Positions 34,086 through 42,415 of a stretch of DNA of 64,000 bases are shown piece after piece. How positions within the stretch are numbered: position 1 is the stretch's first letter; each line of letters begins with the position of its first letter. Under the pieces are notes generated by a model. The model worked only from the letters and a program-made list of their open reading frames with translations, did no database searches and was not told the DNA's origin. The stretch is from Leucobacter sp. wl10. Its GTDB lineage: Bacteria > Actinomycetota > Actinomycetes > Actinomycetales > Microbacteriaceae. The position numbers were made by a program, and so were the translations under genes. The stretch is from contig NZ_KZ983991.1 of NCBI RefSeq assembly GCF_003569785.1, positions 1 through 64,000 of the forward strand, written 5' to 3'.

Positions 34086-35344
34086 CGGGCCACCCCGTTC
34101 AAAGTCGATTCGGGTACTTGGATCGTGAGGACGGTGGGGCCGCCTCGGGGGCTGCTCATGAGCATGGTGCCTCCTAGGATTCCTACGCGATGTTCGATAC
34201 CGACGAGTCCTGTTCCGTTGTCGGGGTTCGCGCCCCCGCGTCCATCGTCGGACAGGGTGATGCGAAGCCCTTGCACGTTCACGGTGAGCGCGACCGTGAT
34301 GCGGGTAGCGCCGCTGTGTTTGAGGGCGTTCGTGAAGAACTCCGATGCGATCGAGTACAGGGTCGCTTCGACCGAAGCTCGGAGTCGCGGAAGAGCTTGG
34401 AGTCTCGGAAGGGTGTGTGCTTCGACCGTGGCCGGGATCGGAGAGCGTGCGGCGAGTTGCGTCAGTGCAGCGGCAAGACCGTCTTCCACGAGGAGACGCG
34501 GGCGAAGGCCGGAAATGGCGGCTCGCATCGCGTCGAGGGCGTGCTCGACTTCGAGGTGTGCGGCTTCGAGCGCGCCCAGCTCGTCGGCGTGAGGCGATCG
34601 AGCGGAAGCGGTGAGCCGGGTGCGGAGGATTCCCAGATGAAGTGCGGCGGCGGCGAGGTGCTGCTGCGGGCCGTCGTGGAGGTCGCGTTCGATGCGTCGG
34701 CGTTCGTCCTCGAACGCTTCAACAAGAGCGACGCTCTTGTCAGCGAGCATGTCCACCTGACGTTCGAGTGATTCGATCTTGGAACCGATGAGCACTCTCG
34801 TTGTGGCGGCCTGGGAAAAGGCCAGCAGCAAGGCTGCGTAGAGGAACACGAGGAGGAGGAGGGCGCCGAGGAGGGTGAAGAGCAGTGCGGGTGCCGGTTG
34901 GTCGATCTGCCATTCGCCGATGACGTACTTCCGGCCTGCTAACGGGAGTACCGGGGCGGTGATGAGGGTGATGATCGCGGTTCCGCCGAAGACGAAGAGG
35001 GCGTACCCGAGTGCGGCGTAGAGCAGGTGGAGCAGCGTCGCCCCGATCTCTCGCCACCCCAACGATGAGTAGAGCCGAGCAGGTGCATTTCGGAACGGCG
35101 GAACTCGGAGACCCCTCGGTGGGCCGGGTATCGTCCCGAGGCGCAGAAGCCGGACTCGTTGCCGCTCGACGGCGCTGAGGCTCCAAGACCAGGCTGGGAG
35201 TAGTGGAAAAGCAGCGAGGAAGATGATCGTGGGTGCTGCGAGAAAGATGCCGCTGAGAACATAGGCGCTAGCTCGCCAAGGGAGGGAAGTCCCGAGCACG
35301 CCCACTTGATGCACGCGGTGCGGCCGGTGGCGGGAAACGGGCAT
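34082..35344 (-). CDS. Sensor histidine kinase (HisKA_3 family)
   Basis: This 420-residue kinase has several N-terminal membrane helices (about residues 20-45, 85-125 and 150-180). A coiled region precedes the dimerisation/phosphoacceptor site RRRIERDLHDGPQQHLAAA, whose His accepts phosphate. The HATPase domain has FFTNALKHSG (N box) and DDGRGG (G1 box). The start at 35344 has GGAAG five bases upstream; an in-frame ATG at 35395 would overlap the divergent control region. It is cotranscribed with the response regulator and divergent from the ABC transporter. There is little extracytoplasmic sensing domain, so it may sense membrane or transporter state. Confidence 0.9.
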   Translation of the reverse strand: MPVSRHRPHRVHQVGVLGTSLPWRASAYVLSGIFLAAPTIIFLAAFPLLPAWSWSLSAVERQRVRLLRLGTIPGPPRGLRVPPFRNAPARLYSSLGWREIGATLLHLLYAALGYALFVFGGTAIITLITAPVLPLAGRKYVIGEWQIDQPAPALLFTLLGALLLLVFLYAALLLAFSQAATTRVLIGSKIESLERQVDMLADKSVALVEAFEDERRRIERDLHDGPQQHLAAAALHLGILRTRLTASARSPHADELGALEAAHLEVEHALDAMRAAISGLRPRLLVEDGLAAALTQLAARSPIPATVEAHTLPRLQALPRLRASVEATLYSIASEFFTNALKHSGATRITVALTVNVQGLRITLSDDGRGGANPDNGTGLVGIEHRVGILGGTMLMSSPRGGPTVLTIQVPESTLNGVAR

Positions 35345-35471
35345 ACTTCCATTCTCTCGGATGGTGAGCCCGCGCTTATGGGGATCCCCCTCCACTGGAG
35401 TGAGGGTTTTCCCTCATCTTCCGAGGGCAATCGTCCTTGCCCCGCACCCTCGACCTTCAGAGGGTGGAGGT

Positions 35472-36218
35472 ATGCAGAAAACGAACTCCGTACCGCCAGC
35501 CGTCGTCGCATCAGCAGTAGAGAAGTCCTTTGGCGGACGGCGAGGCATGCCCGTTGTGCCGGTACTTCGAGGAGTGGACCTCACGGTTCCCCAGGGCGGC
35601 ATGGTCGCTATCGTCGGCCCTTCGGGATGCGGGAAGTCGACGCTGATGTTCTGCCTGGCGGGCCTGGACCCGGTGACCTCGGGGAACGTGTGGACCTTGG
35701 GCGAGGATCTCGGAAAGCTGAAAGCGGGAGCCATCGCGCAACTGTATCGAGAGCGAATCGGGTTCGTCTTCCAGTCCTACAACCTCGTCACCGCGCTCAC
35801 GGCGCGCGAGAACGTCGTGCTTCCCGAACGCCTCTGCGGACGACGGGCCGACCTCGACCGGGCCGACGCCATCCTGAGCGGTTTCGGCCTCGGCGAGCGG
35901 ACACGCACGCGGGTGAGCCGGCTCTCCAACGGCGAGCAGCAGCGTGTCGCTCTCGCCCGAGTCATGGCGAACCGACCGGAACTCGTCTTCGCCGACGAAC
36001 CGACCGGTGCGCTCGACACCGCTTCTTCCCGCCTCGTGCTCGATCAACTTCGGGCGCACGCCGATGGAACTCGAACCGTCGTCATGGTCACCCACGACCT
36101 CGACGCCGCGACGCTCGCCGACATCGTGGTCGTCATGCGAGATGGTATGCTGACGCAGTCCTTGTATCGCCCGAGCAGCAGTCAGCTGCTCGCTGCGATG
36201 GAAGGGAACCCAGCATGA
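35472..36218 (+). CDS. ABC transporter ATP-binding protein
   Basis: This 248-residue nucleotide-binding subunit is of the MacB/LolD group. It has Walker A GPSGCGKST (about 50-58), Q loop FVFQSYNLV, the signature LSNGEQQRVALARV and Walker B LVFADEPTGALD. It pairs with the FtsX-like permease that overlaps it by ATGA. GGAGG stands just before ATG 35472. The divergent two-component system probably regulates it. The substrate may be a peptide or lipid in the envelope, typical for this group. Confidence 0.95.
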   Translation: MQKTNSVPPAVVASAVEKSFGGRRGMPVVPVLRGVDLTVPQGGMVAIVGPSGCGKSTLMFCLAGLDPVTSGNVWTLGEDLGKLKAGAIAQLYRERIGFVFQSYNLVTALTARENVVLPERLCGRRADLDRADAILSGFGLGERTRTRVSRLSNGEQQRVALARVMANRPELVFADEPTGALDTASSRLVLDQLRAHADGTRTVVMVTHDLDAATLADIVVVMRDGMLTQSLYRPSSSQLLAAMEGNPA

Positions 36219-37612
36219 TCCGCCTCGCCATCGCCGAGCTGCGCGAGGACACCCGCCTCTGGGTCGGCCCGTTCCTCGTCGCCATCATCTCAGCCGCGTT
36301 CGTGTACCTCGCCGCGGTGTACTGGTGGACCCTGGGCACGCCCGAAGGGGCCGCACTAATCGAGAGCCTCGGGTCGACTGTCGATGAGGCCCGAGCCGGC
36401 AGCTACGTCGTGTACGTCTCGACTGCCGTACCCGCCATTGCCGTCCTCGGCACGGGTGCTGCCGCAACGATCACCGCACTGTCGACACGCATCGCGCGGT
36501 GGCGACTCGCTGGAGCGTCGCCGTCGCAGATACGCCGTGCGATCACCGTGCAAGTCCTGCTCGTGAACGCCGTCGGAGCCGTCGCCGGGATCATCGTCGC
36601 CAGCCCGTTCTGCCAGAGCGCCGTCGACCTGCTCGTGCGCATGGTCACCCGCGAAGATCGCTCCTTCCCCGTCGCGAATGCGATCCCTGCTGCGCTTCTC
36701 GCGATCGTCGGGGCCACCCTGGTGTCTTACTTCGCAAGCTTCATCCCGGCGCGACGTGCAGCGCGAATCTCCGCAGTCCACGCGGTTCGGGATGAAACCG
36801 AAGCAACCGTGACGATGCCGGTTTCTCGATGGATCGTTGCTGGTTTCGCAGTCCTGTTCCTGCTGCAGCAGGTCATCGTCACTATCGGCGCGACCCTGAC
36901 TCTCGGTTCCGACAGCATCGGCGGATCGAGCGCGGCGACGCTCTCCATGATGACGGGCCTTGCCGTCCTCGCGATCATCGTGGCTCTGGCCCCTGTGCTT
37001 GTCCCGCAGTTCATTCGGCTATGGACCGCGATCCTTCCTGCCCGCCGTCTCCCCGCCTGGACCCTAGCGCGATTCTTCGCGACCGGCCAGCCCCGGCGAA
37101 CCGCGACCGCCGTGATGCCGATTGCGGTCGGGCTCGCGTTGTACGGCATTCTCTTCGGGATCATCACCACCTGGCAGGACGCGCTCACGCGAGGCGGGAT
37201 CACGGCGACCCTCAACTCGCTCGACACCTATGTGATGTTGACGCCCGCAGCCGCCATCTCCATCGCGGGCAGCATCGCCAGCGTGCTCCTTTCAACCCGC
37301 GCACGCACGAGGGACGCTGCCGCGCTGCGTGTCGCCGGTGCTTCACCACGAACGCTCATCGGTATCGCGTTCGCCGAAGCCACCGCCTACGCCCTCGCTG
37401 CGACGGTACTCGGGCTCGGCATCGCCGCGGCATCGGTCGCAACGACCGCGTTCATGCTGACCGCCGGTGGACTCCCCGCTGCACCGCTGCTCGATCTGCG
37501 ACAAATGGGCGTTCTCGCTCTTGTCGCAACCGTGGCATTGCTCACTGTCCTCCTTGTTCCCGCGCTTTCAGCCGTACGTCGAAACCCGCGCGACGCGCTT
37601 GCTGCGCTCTGA
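36215..37612 (+). CDS. FtsX-like ABC transporter permease
   Basis: This 465-residue permease has two FtsX modules. Residues 15-210 and 250-460 each carry long helices with an extracytoplasmic loop, for about eight membrane helices in all. The repeated RLAGASPSQIRRAIT and RVAGASPRTLIGIAFAEA segments after the helices are the coupling-helix regions. It overlaps the ATPase gene by four bases. FtsX-like permeases with MacB/LolD ATPases act in mechanotransmission or extrusion rather than classical uptake. The short upstream regulation is with the two-component system. Family firm, substrate unknown. Confidence 0.92.
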   Translation: MIRLAIAELREDTRLWVGPFLVAIISAAFVYLAAVYWWTLGTPEGAALIESLGSTVDEARAGSYVVYVSTAVPAIAVLGTGAAATITALSTRIARWRLAGASPSQIRRAITVQVLLVNAVGAVAGIIVASPFCQSAVDLLVRMVTREDRSFPVANAIPAALLAIVGATLVSYFASFIPARRAARISAVHAVRDETEATVTMPVSRWIVAGFAVLFLLQQVIVTIGATLTLGSDSIGGSSAATLSMMTGLAVLAIIVALAPVLVPQFIRLWTAILPARRLPAWTLARFFATGQPRRTATAVMPIAVGLALYGILFGIITTWQDALTRGGITATLNSLDTYVMLTPAAAISIAGSIASVLLSTRARTRDAAALRVAGASPRTLIGIAFAEATAYALAATVLGLGIAAASVATTAFMLTAGGLPAAPLLDLRQMGVLALVATVALLTVLLVPALSAVRRNPRDALAAL

Positions 37613-37666
37613 GTAGGCATCGCTGGAAGAGCCGACGCAACAGGTCTAGGGGCGTGCTGGTTCACA

Positions 37667-37770
37667 GCTCGCGCTCAGGGTATCAACGTGAAGACGATTG
37701 CTCGTCAGTTCGGGGTGCATCGCGGGACGGTGTGGGCGAAGACGCGGCAAACGCCTTGGGGGAAAGGTAG
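37667..37770 (+). pseudogene. Remnant of resolvase/invertase HTH domain
   Basis: Translated from 37670, the frame reads ARAQGINVKTIARQFGVHRG followed by TVWAKTRQ, the C-terminal HTH of serine resolvase/invertase proteins. The catalytic part is absent and the 5' side has no start. This is a short piece left from a mobile element, next to accessory genes at either side. Assignment is from pattern only. Confidence 0.5.
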
Positions 37771-37774
37771 GGGG

Positions 37775-38896
37775 TTACAAAACCGGTTGTTCTGCGTGCA
37801 GTTGTTCATACCGCTGCTCGGCGTCACGCCACGGAGTAGGAACGAATGAGGCGAACACGGCGAATACGGCCGCGAGGGTAGTGATAACGCTGAGGGCGAC
37901 TCCGCTGGCCGCACTGTCTCCTCCCGAGACGAAAAACGTATCGGCGAGACTCATCCCGATCGTGAACCCGGCGAACCACTGGGTAACACCAACTGCGGTG
38001 ATGAGCATCGCACCGGTGACGATGATTCTTCTCGTCGATCGGGGCCCGGCGAACCGCCTCAGCGAGCAACAGATCGGAAACGCGATTGCCGCCGCGATGA
38101 ACAGTCCCGCCCACACTGCGACGACCGCAACGCCTGTGGGTTGCTCGGCCTCGTACATCGCCGCGTAAATCTCGCTCAGCGACATTCCTGGCATCTTCGC
38201 CAGCGGATTCCACACCAGGATATGCAACGTTGCGAACGCCACCGCGCAGATGGCGAGCAGCGAGAACATCGCGCTGAGCCCAATCCGCGACACGGTGCGG
38301 AGTGGCTGCTGTGGAAGTTGGCCTCGTGGCCCTCCTGCCGCGAGGAACAGTGCCGTCGCGACTGCGGCAGGTGCCATGAGGACTCCGAGAATCGGGAAGA
38401 CCGCAGTGACCGCCATGGAGAGCACCGCCGCGATACCGAACAACACGAACTGTGCGATCCGTTTGAGGCCGAACGTCGAGAGACCGATACGAACGGCGCC
38501 GATCCCGTTCACGATTCCGATGAGGGCGAACACCGCGATCGTCGCGAACGTAACCGTGCCGCTGACGGCCATTACGCCGTCATTCAGATGTTGGTCGGCG
38601 CTCGTCAACGAGACCGCGAAGGTTCCGGCCGCAAGAATCAGTGCGCTGCACAGAAACGCTGCTGACCAGCGTGCACGCCGGATTGTTTCCACCTTGCTGG
38701 GAATCCCAGTCACCCGAGGATCGTCTCGGTCGAGCCTTGCTGACGTCGCGAACGCACCGGAGAGCACAGAGACACGGGAGATGCCGAGTTGCGAGGCTTG
38801 CTCAAGATCGGCGGCCCACTCCTCGCGGTATCTGGCTTGCAGAGGTGCGGGGAGCGTGCGAACCGCCAGTTCGATCAGGGTCTGAATCAGGCTCAT
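37775..38896 (-). CDS. Multi-helix membrane protein paired with PadR (hypothetical)
   Basis: This 373-residue integral membrane protein has a soluble N-terminus of about 70 residues (LQARYREEWAADLEQA, a motif common in PadR-associated proteins) and about eight hydrophobic helices between residues 80 and 355. No transporter motif is visible. It overlaps the PadR gene by four bases (ATGA) and should be expressed with it. The YREEWAADLE segment occurs in permease-associated or HAAS-like proteins of actinobacteria, so a membrane-stress role under PadR control is plausible. The exact function is unknown. Confidence 0.72.
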   Translation of the reverse strand: MSLIQTLIELAVRTLPAPLQARYREEWAADLEQASQLGISRVSVLSGAFATSARLDRDDPRVTGIPSKVETIRRARWSAAFLCSALILAAGTFAVSLTSADQHLNDGVMAVSGTVTFATIAVFALIGIVNGIGAVRIGLSTFGLKRIAQFVLFGIAAVLSMAVTAVFPILGVLMAPAAVATALFLAAGGPRGQLPQQPLRTVSRIGLSAMFSLLAICAVAFATLHILVWNPLAKMPGMSLSEIYAAMYEAEQPTGVAVVAVWAGLFIAAAIAFPICCSLRRFAGPRSTRRIIVTGAMLITAVGVTQWFAGFTIGMSLADTFFVSGGDSAASGVALSVITTLAAVFAVFASFVPTPWRDAEQRYEQLHAEQPVL

Positions 38897-39213
38897 ACGA
38901 TCACCTCGCTCGGCGCACCAACGAGGCGAGGACGTGCTTGTTCCTGGAACCGCTGCACCGCTTCTCGTGCAGCGATCGCTCCGTCTGAGGTGAGTCGGTA
39001 GAGCCTGCGACGCGGGCCGCTGCGTTCACTCTCGGCCTCCCATTCCGAGGTCACCCATCCCAGACGTTCCAAGCGCTCCAGAATTGGGTAAATGCTGCCC
39101 GCTGGCCGCCCGCTCTCCTTGACGATCAAGAGGCCCCACACAGGCTCGGGATGTGCGAGCAACGCAGCAAGAGCGTCAGACGTCGCGGGGGTCAGCCGGG
39201 GAAGAGGAAGCAT
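38893..39213 (-). CDS. PadR family transcriptional regulator
   Basis: This 106-residue winged-helix protein has VWGLLIVKESGRPAGSIYPI and LERLERLGWVTSEWEAESER, the recognition helix and wing, then PRRRLYRLTSDG, standard for PadR. It leads the operon with the membrane-protein gene. An operator-like dyad lies over its -10 box 10-30 bases upstream. It is the second PadR/membrane-protein pair in this accessory region. The ligand is not predictable. Confidence 0.9.
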   Translation of the reverse strand: MLPLPRLTPATSDALAALLAHPEPVWGLLIVKESGRPAGSIYPILERLERLGWVTSEWEAESERSGPRRRLYRLTSDGAIAAREAVQRFQEQARPRLVGAPSEVIV

Positions 39214-39221
39214 GACAACAA

Positions 39222-39243
39222 CTCTACCTATATAGAGATAGAG
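39222..39243. promoter_or_regulatory. PadR operator over TATATA -10 box
   Basis: CTCTACCT (39222-39229), ATATAG centre, AGATAGAG (39236-39243) form an inverted repeat with seven of eight positions paired. The reverse-strand TATATA hexamer at 39234-39229 is the probable -10 of the padR operon and lies inside the dyad. The motif differs from the operator at 32399, so the two PadR proteins should not cross-regulate. Confidence 0.55.
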
Positions 39244-40159
39244 AGAGCAACGCTCGTCCGCGTACGCTCCTACGTTCCCTGTTACGGGATCTGGGCGATC
39301 CAGTCCGAGAGGGACGCACGGAAGTTGTCGTGTTCGGCGTCGATCATGATCGTGGCAGGGAATCCGACCATACTGTGGCCACCCGGAAAAGCAGCCGGAT
39401 CAGACAAGCACTCTCTGTGGCCGACATAGGGCGGATTCAATCGGTCGTCGCAACACCTCGATCACGGAGGTAAAGAATGGGACGATCGAGGAAGCAGTTC
39501 CGGCCTTATTGCATCTCCGTTGCGGTCGTCCACGACGGCGCCAAGCCCGTTGAGCTCCGATGCCCATGGTCGCAAGAGCGCCACGAATCTCCATCGAACG
39601 ACACCATCACCCTTCGCCCGCGAGATCCAAAATTGGACACGCTGCTCCCACCCACGCTTCGCGTTCCTCGCCGACCCCGGTCGACCGGAGTTTCGATCCG
39701 CGTGCGTGCATTCTCGTCCGCAGCGTCCGCCGATTCCGTCGTTCGCACTTCCCGTAGCGCTTGCCGCCGAGGTAGCTTCCGCTGCTTCAGGCGGTCCCTG
39801 AGCATGGCTCAAGGACCGGAGATTCGCGTCCAGGCAGCCCGTCCGAGCGCATGTTGAGCCGCAGATTCCGAATCCTCAGCAGCCTCGGTTCCGACCTTCG
39901 AATCCTCGGAGGTGGACGGAGCGATGAGGTGGCCGTTCGAGGCGATCCCGCACGTCGAGCGAGCGGGGGTCCGAGTGGCCTGCCGTGTCGCTGATAGGGT
40001 GGGGTTCATCTGATGATTCGCGACTGGAGGAGCCCCCTTGCTGGTTCGATCGACCGCCCGCCGCCGCGCAACCGCGACCGCATCCGGCCACCGCGCCCGC
40101 GGCCTCGCCCCGGCCGGCTCCCCCGGCTCCACGACCTCGCGCCGAGCTCGGACGGCGCG
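39244..40159. other. Gene-poor region with coding debris
   Basis: Nearly 1 kb lacks a convincing intact gene. A hydrolase 3' fragment lies at 39282-39423. A forward frame at 39477-39857 has a good ribosome binding site (GGAGG, nine bases before ATG) but its 126 residues show no family and increasingly biased, arginine-rich composition; it may be a truncated gene. A TAGGGT box at 39995-40000 may start the transcript of the siderophore-interacting protein gene. Everything else is overlapping short frames. Confidence 0.4.
39282..39423 (-). pseudogene. C-terminal fragment of an alpha/beta hydrolase
   Basis: The last in-frame codons read CLSDPAAFPGGHSMVGFPAT followed by IMIDAEHDNFRAS and end at TAA (39284-39282). 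This matches the region with the catalytic-acid loop of esterase-type alpha/beta hydrolases (D in AEHD). The nucleophile-bearing part is missing upstream, so only a tail remains. Assignment from pattern memory. Confidence 0.5.
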
Positions 40160-41134
40160 ATGACCGCATCACCCTACCGCCTCTTCTCGGTCACCGCGCT
40201 CGAGGTCACGCGGCCGACGCCGGGGTTCATCCGCGTCGTCTTCGGCGGCGAAGACCTCGAGCGGTTCGGCTTCGGCGGCCTCGATCAGCGGATCAAGATC
40301 ATGCTGCCGAACTCCCGGGGCGAGATCCCCGAGATCGCGAACGGCGACGACTGGTACCGGTCCTGGGCGGCGCTCCCGGACGAGGTGCGGCCGCCCATGC
40401 GCACCTACACACCTCGCGATCTCGAGCGCCGGCCGGACGGCACGAGGATCTCCGTCGACTTCGCGCGGCACGATCGCGCCCCGGGTCCGGCGTCGGCCTG
40501 GGCGCTCTCCGCCGCTCCGGGCGATCGGATCGCCCTGCTCGGCCCCGACGCGGAGTTCGCCGGGCCCAACCGCGCCGTCGGCTGGATCCCTCCCGCCGGC
40601 GCCACGCGCTTCCTGATCGTCGGCGACGAGACGGCGATCCCCGCGATGGCCGGGATCATCGCCTCGCTCGGCGCGGCTGACCGAGCCCGCGTGATAGCCG
40701 AGGTGGCCCACGCGCGCGACGCCGAGCTGCTGGCGGCGGACGCCCTGCCGCACCGCGATCGCATCGACGTCGAGGTGCTTGAGCGCCGGGAGACCGATCC
40801 ACCGGGACAGGCGATGGCCCGTGCCGTGCGGGAGCTCCGGGAGATCTTCCCGGGCGGGCCGCACATCCGGCACGGGGGCGGCCGCACGGGCCCGGACGCC
40901 GAGCTGCGCGATGTCGACGTCGATCGCGAGATCCTGTGGGAGGTTCCGGGGCTCGACGAGGCCACGGGCGCCCCGCTCGCTCAGGACGAGCGGCAGTCGC
41001 CGGGCTACGCCTGGCTGGCGGGGGAAGCGGGGGCGATCAAGACGATCCGGCGCCACCTCGTCGGCGACCGCGGCATCGACCGCCGGTCGGTCGCGTTCAT
41101 GGGGTACTGGCGCACGGGGCGCGCGGAGAACTAG
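40160..41134 (+). CDS. Siderophore-interacting protein (ferric-siderophore reductase)
   Basis: This 324-residue cytoplasmic flavin-dependent reductase releases iron from ferric siderophores. The FAD-binding barrel (residues 1-120) holds PPMRTYTPRDLERRPDGT, with the RxYT flavin motif, and GPASAWALSAAPGD. The NAD(P)H domain (130-320) has FLIVGDETAIPAM and closes with AFMGYWRTGRAEN, the SIP family end. ATG 40160 is adopted; the in-frame start at 40013 adds only Arg/Pro-rich residues. It stands alone before a convergent membrane acyltransferase-like gene. No iron box was recognised upstream. Confidence 0.93.
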   Translation: MTASPYRLFSVTALEVTRPTPGFIRVVFGGEDLERFGFGGLDQRIKIMLPNSRGEIPEIANGDDWYRSWAALPDEVRPPMRTYTPRDLERRPDGTRISVDFARHDRAPGPASAWALSAAPGDRIALLGPDAEFAGPNRAVGWIPPAGATRFLIVGDETAIPAMAGIIASLGAADRARVIAEVAHARDAELLAADALPHRDRIDVEVLERRETDPPGQAMARAVRELREIFPGGPHIRHGGGRTGPDAELRDVDVDREILWEVPGLDEATGAPLAQDERQSPGYAWLAGEAGAIKTIRRHLVGDRGIDRRSVAFMGYWRTGRAEN

Positions 41135-41155
41135 AATCTTGCGGCGCGGCCCGCC

Positions 41156-42307
41156 TCAGCGTCGGGACGAGCGCCGGCGCGTGCGCACCGAGAGTGCGGC
41201 GACGATCGAGGCGACCCGGGAGACGAGCGCCTCCAGAGGGCCTCGTCCGATCAGCAGCGCCCAGAGGGAGCCGCCCGCGATGATCCCGAGGGTCACTGGC
41301 CAGAACGGCTCGGTCGCGCGGAACCCTGATCCCGGGTCGAGGACCGTCGCCCCGGGGCGAGAGGACTCCGCGACGAACCACCAGATCCAGATCACGAGCT
41401 GCGCCGTATATGCGCTCAGCGGCATGGACCCCACGGCCCGCAGCGGCCAGAGCGGCCGGCGCAGGCCGGTCATCCCGAGCAGCACGCAGGCGCCGATCAC
41501 CGCGATCGCGAAGCCTCCCGAGCCCACCATCTCGCCGACGCCGGTGGAGTGCGGGGCGTCCTGCAGCACCGCGAGCCACCACGACCGCGCGCTGTCGGCC
41601 CCGGCTGCCGAGGCGCGGTCTCCGATCGGTCCGATCGCGCCGTAGCCGATCACCGCCAGAACGACCCCCACGCCGATCAGGGCTGCGCTGCGGGCGGCGG
41701 TCGGCTGCTTGAGCAGGCGTCCGACCGCGATCCCCGCCGCGATGAAGGCCGCCCACGCCACGAACGGGTAATTCCACCCGAGGTTCAGGAAGAGCGACTC
41801 GGCGAGCCGGGGGTCTTCGACGGGGATCTCCGCGATCATCGCGACGAGATAGGGGCCGGCGACCGCGATGACGGCCGCGGTGAGCAGGAGCGCCGGCGTA
41901 CGCAGGCGCAGCAGGAGTATGGCGACGAGGAACAGGATCCCGTAGGTCTGCAGAATCACGTAGACGGGCACGGTCCAGGCGACGAGCAGCGCCCCCACCG
42001 ACCAGATCAGCGCAGCCCGCACCGCGATCCTCACGGAGGAGCGCCGCCGGGCCGAGGCCGAGTCGCGCGGCCGCGGATCCTCGGTCAGCGCCAGCGAGAC
42101 GCCCGCCAGGGTCGCGAACAGGATCGATGGCCGCCCGTTCACGAGTCCGCTCCAGGTCGCAGGATCGGACCAAACGAGTTCTTCCTGATAGAGGAGGTGC
42201 GCGGCGAACATCCCGATCAGCGCGAGCGCGCGGGCGATGTCGAGCCCGGGCACGCGTCCCGGGGGTTCCAGCCGGGCGAGTCTGTCCCGGATGCTCTTGC
42301 GGGCCAC
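41156..42307 (-). CDS. DUF418/HGSNAT-like multi-pass acyltransferase family protein
   Basis: This 383-residue membrane protein has about ten helices. Its N-terminus reads RVPGLDIARALALIGMFAAH, the family signature of DUF1624/heparan-alpha-glucosaminide N-acetyltransferase-like proteins, whose conserved His lies near the end of helix 1. Most of the family's function in bacteria is unknown; transfer of acetyl groups across the membrane is assumed. TACTCT ends six bases before GTG 42307, so the gene is probably leaderless. It ends near, and is convergent with, the siderophore gene and is divergent from the DUF5134 gene. Confidence 0.78.
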   Translation of the reverse strand: MARKSIRDRLARLEPPGRVPGLDIARALALIGMFAAHLLYQEELVWSDPATWSGLVNGRPSILFATLAGVSLALTEDPRPRDSASARRRSSVRIAVRAALIWSVGALLVAWTVPVYVILQTYGILFLVAILLLRLRTPALLLTAAVIAVAGPYLVAMIAEIPVEDPRLAESLFLNLGWNYPFVAWAAFIAAGIAVGRLLKQPTAARSAALIGVGVVLAVIGYGAIGPIGDRASAAGADSARSWWLAVLQDAPHSTGVGEMVGSGGFAIAVIGACVLLGMTGLRRPLWPLRAVGSMPLSAYTAQLVIWIWWFVAESSRPGATVLDPGSGFRATEPFWPVTLGIIAGGSLWALLIGRGPLEALVSRVASIVAALSVRTRRRSSRR

Positions 42308-42379
42308 ATGCCGAGAGTACCGCCCCCGCCTCGGATCCCGCTCCAGCATCAGGAGGCTCGGGATCGTCCGCCCTCCGCG

Positions 42380-42406
42380 CATACATCTACAAGATGTAGA
42401 TGTATG
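42380..42406. promoter_or_regulatory. BlaI/CopY-type operator of the DUF5134 gene
   Basis: CATACATCTACA (42380-42391), AGA, TGTAGATGTATG (42395-42406) is a perfect 12-bp inverted repeat. Its core CTACA-AGA-TGTAG is a TACA/TGTA dyad typical of BlaI/MecI/CopY repressors and is repeated exactly upstream of the ctaG-copA operon. TATGAT (42403-42408) inside its right edge is a plausible -10 box seven bases before ATG 42416, so bound repressor would block transcription. Confidence 0.75.
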
Positions 42407-42415
42407 ATCGTCGTT

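Noticed and set aside
39477..39857. Forward frame with a good ribosome site as a real gene
   Set aside because: Only the first 50 or so residues look protein-like, no family is seen, and the rest is low-complexity. It is noted under the gene-poor region.
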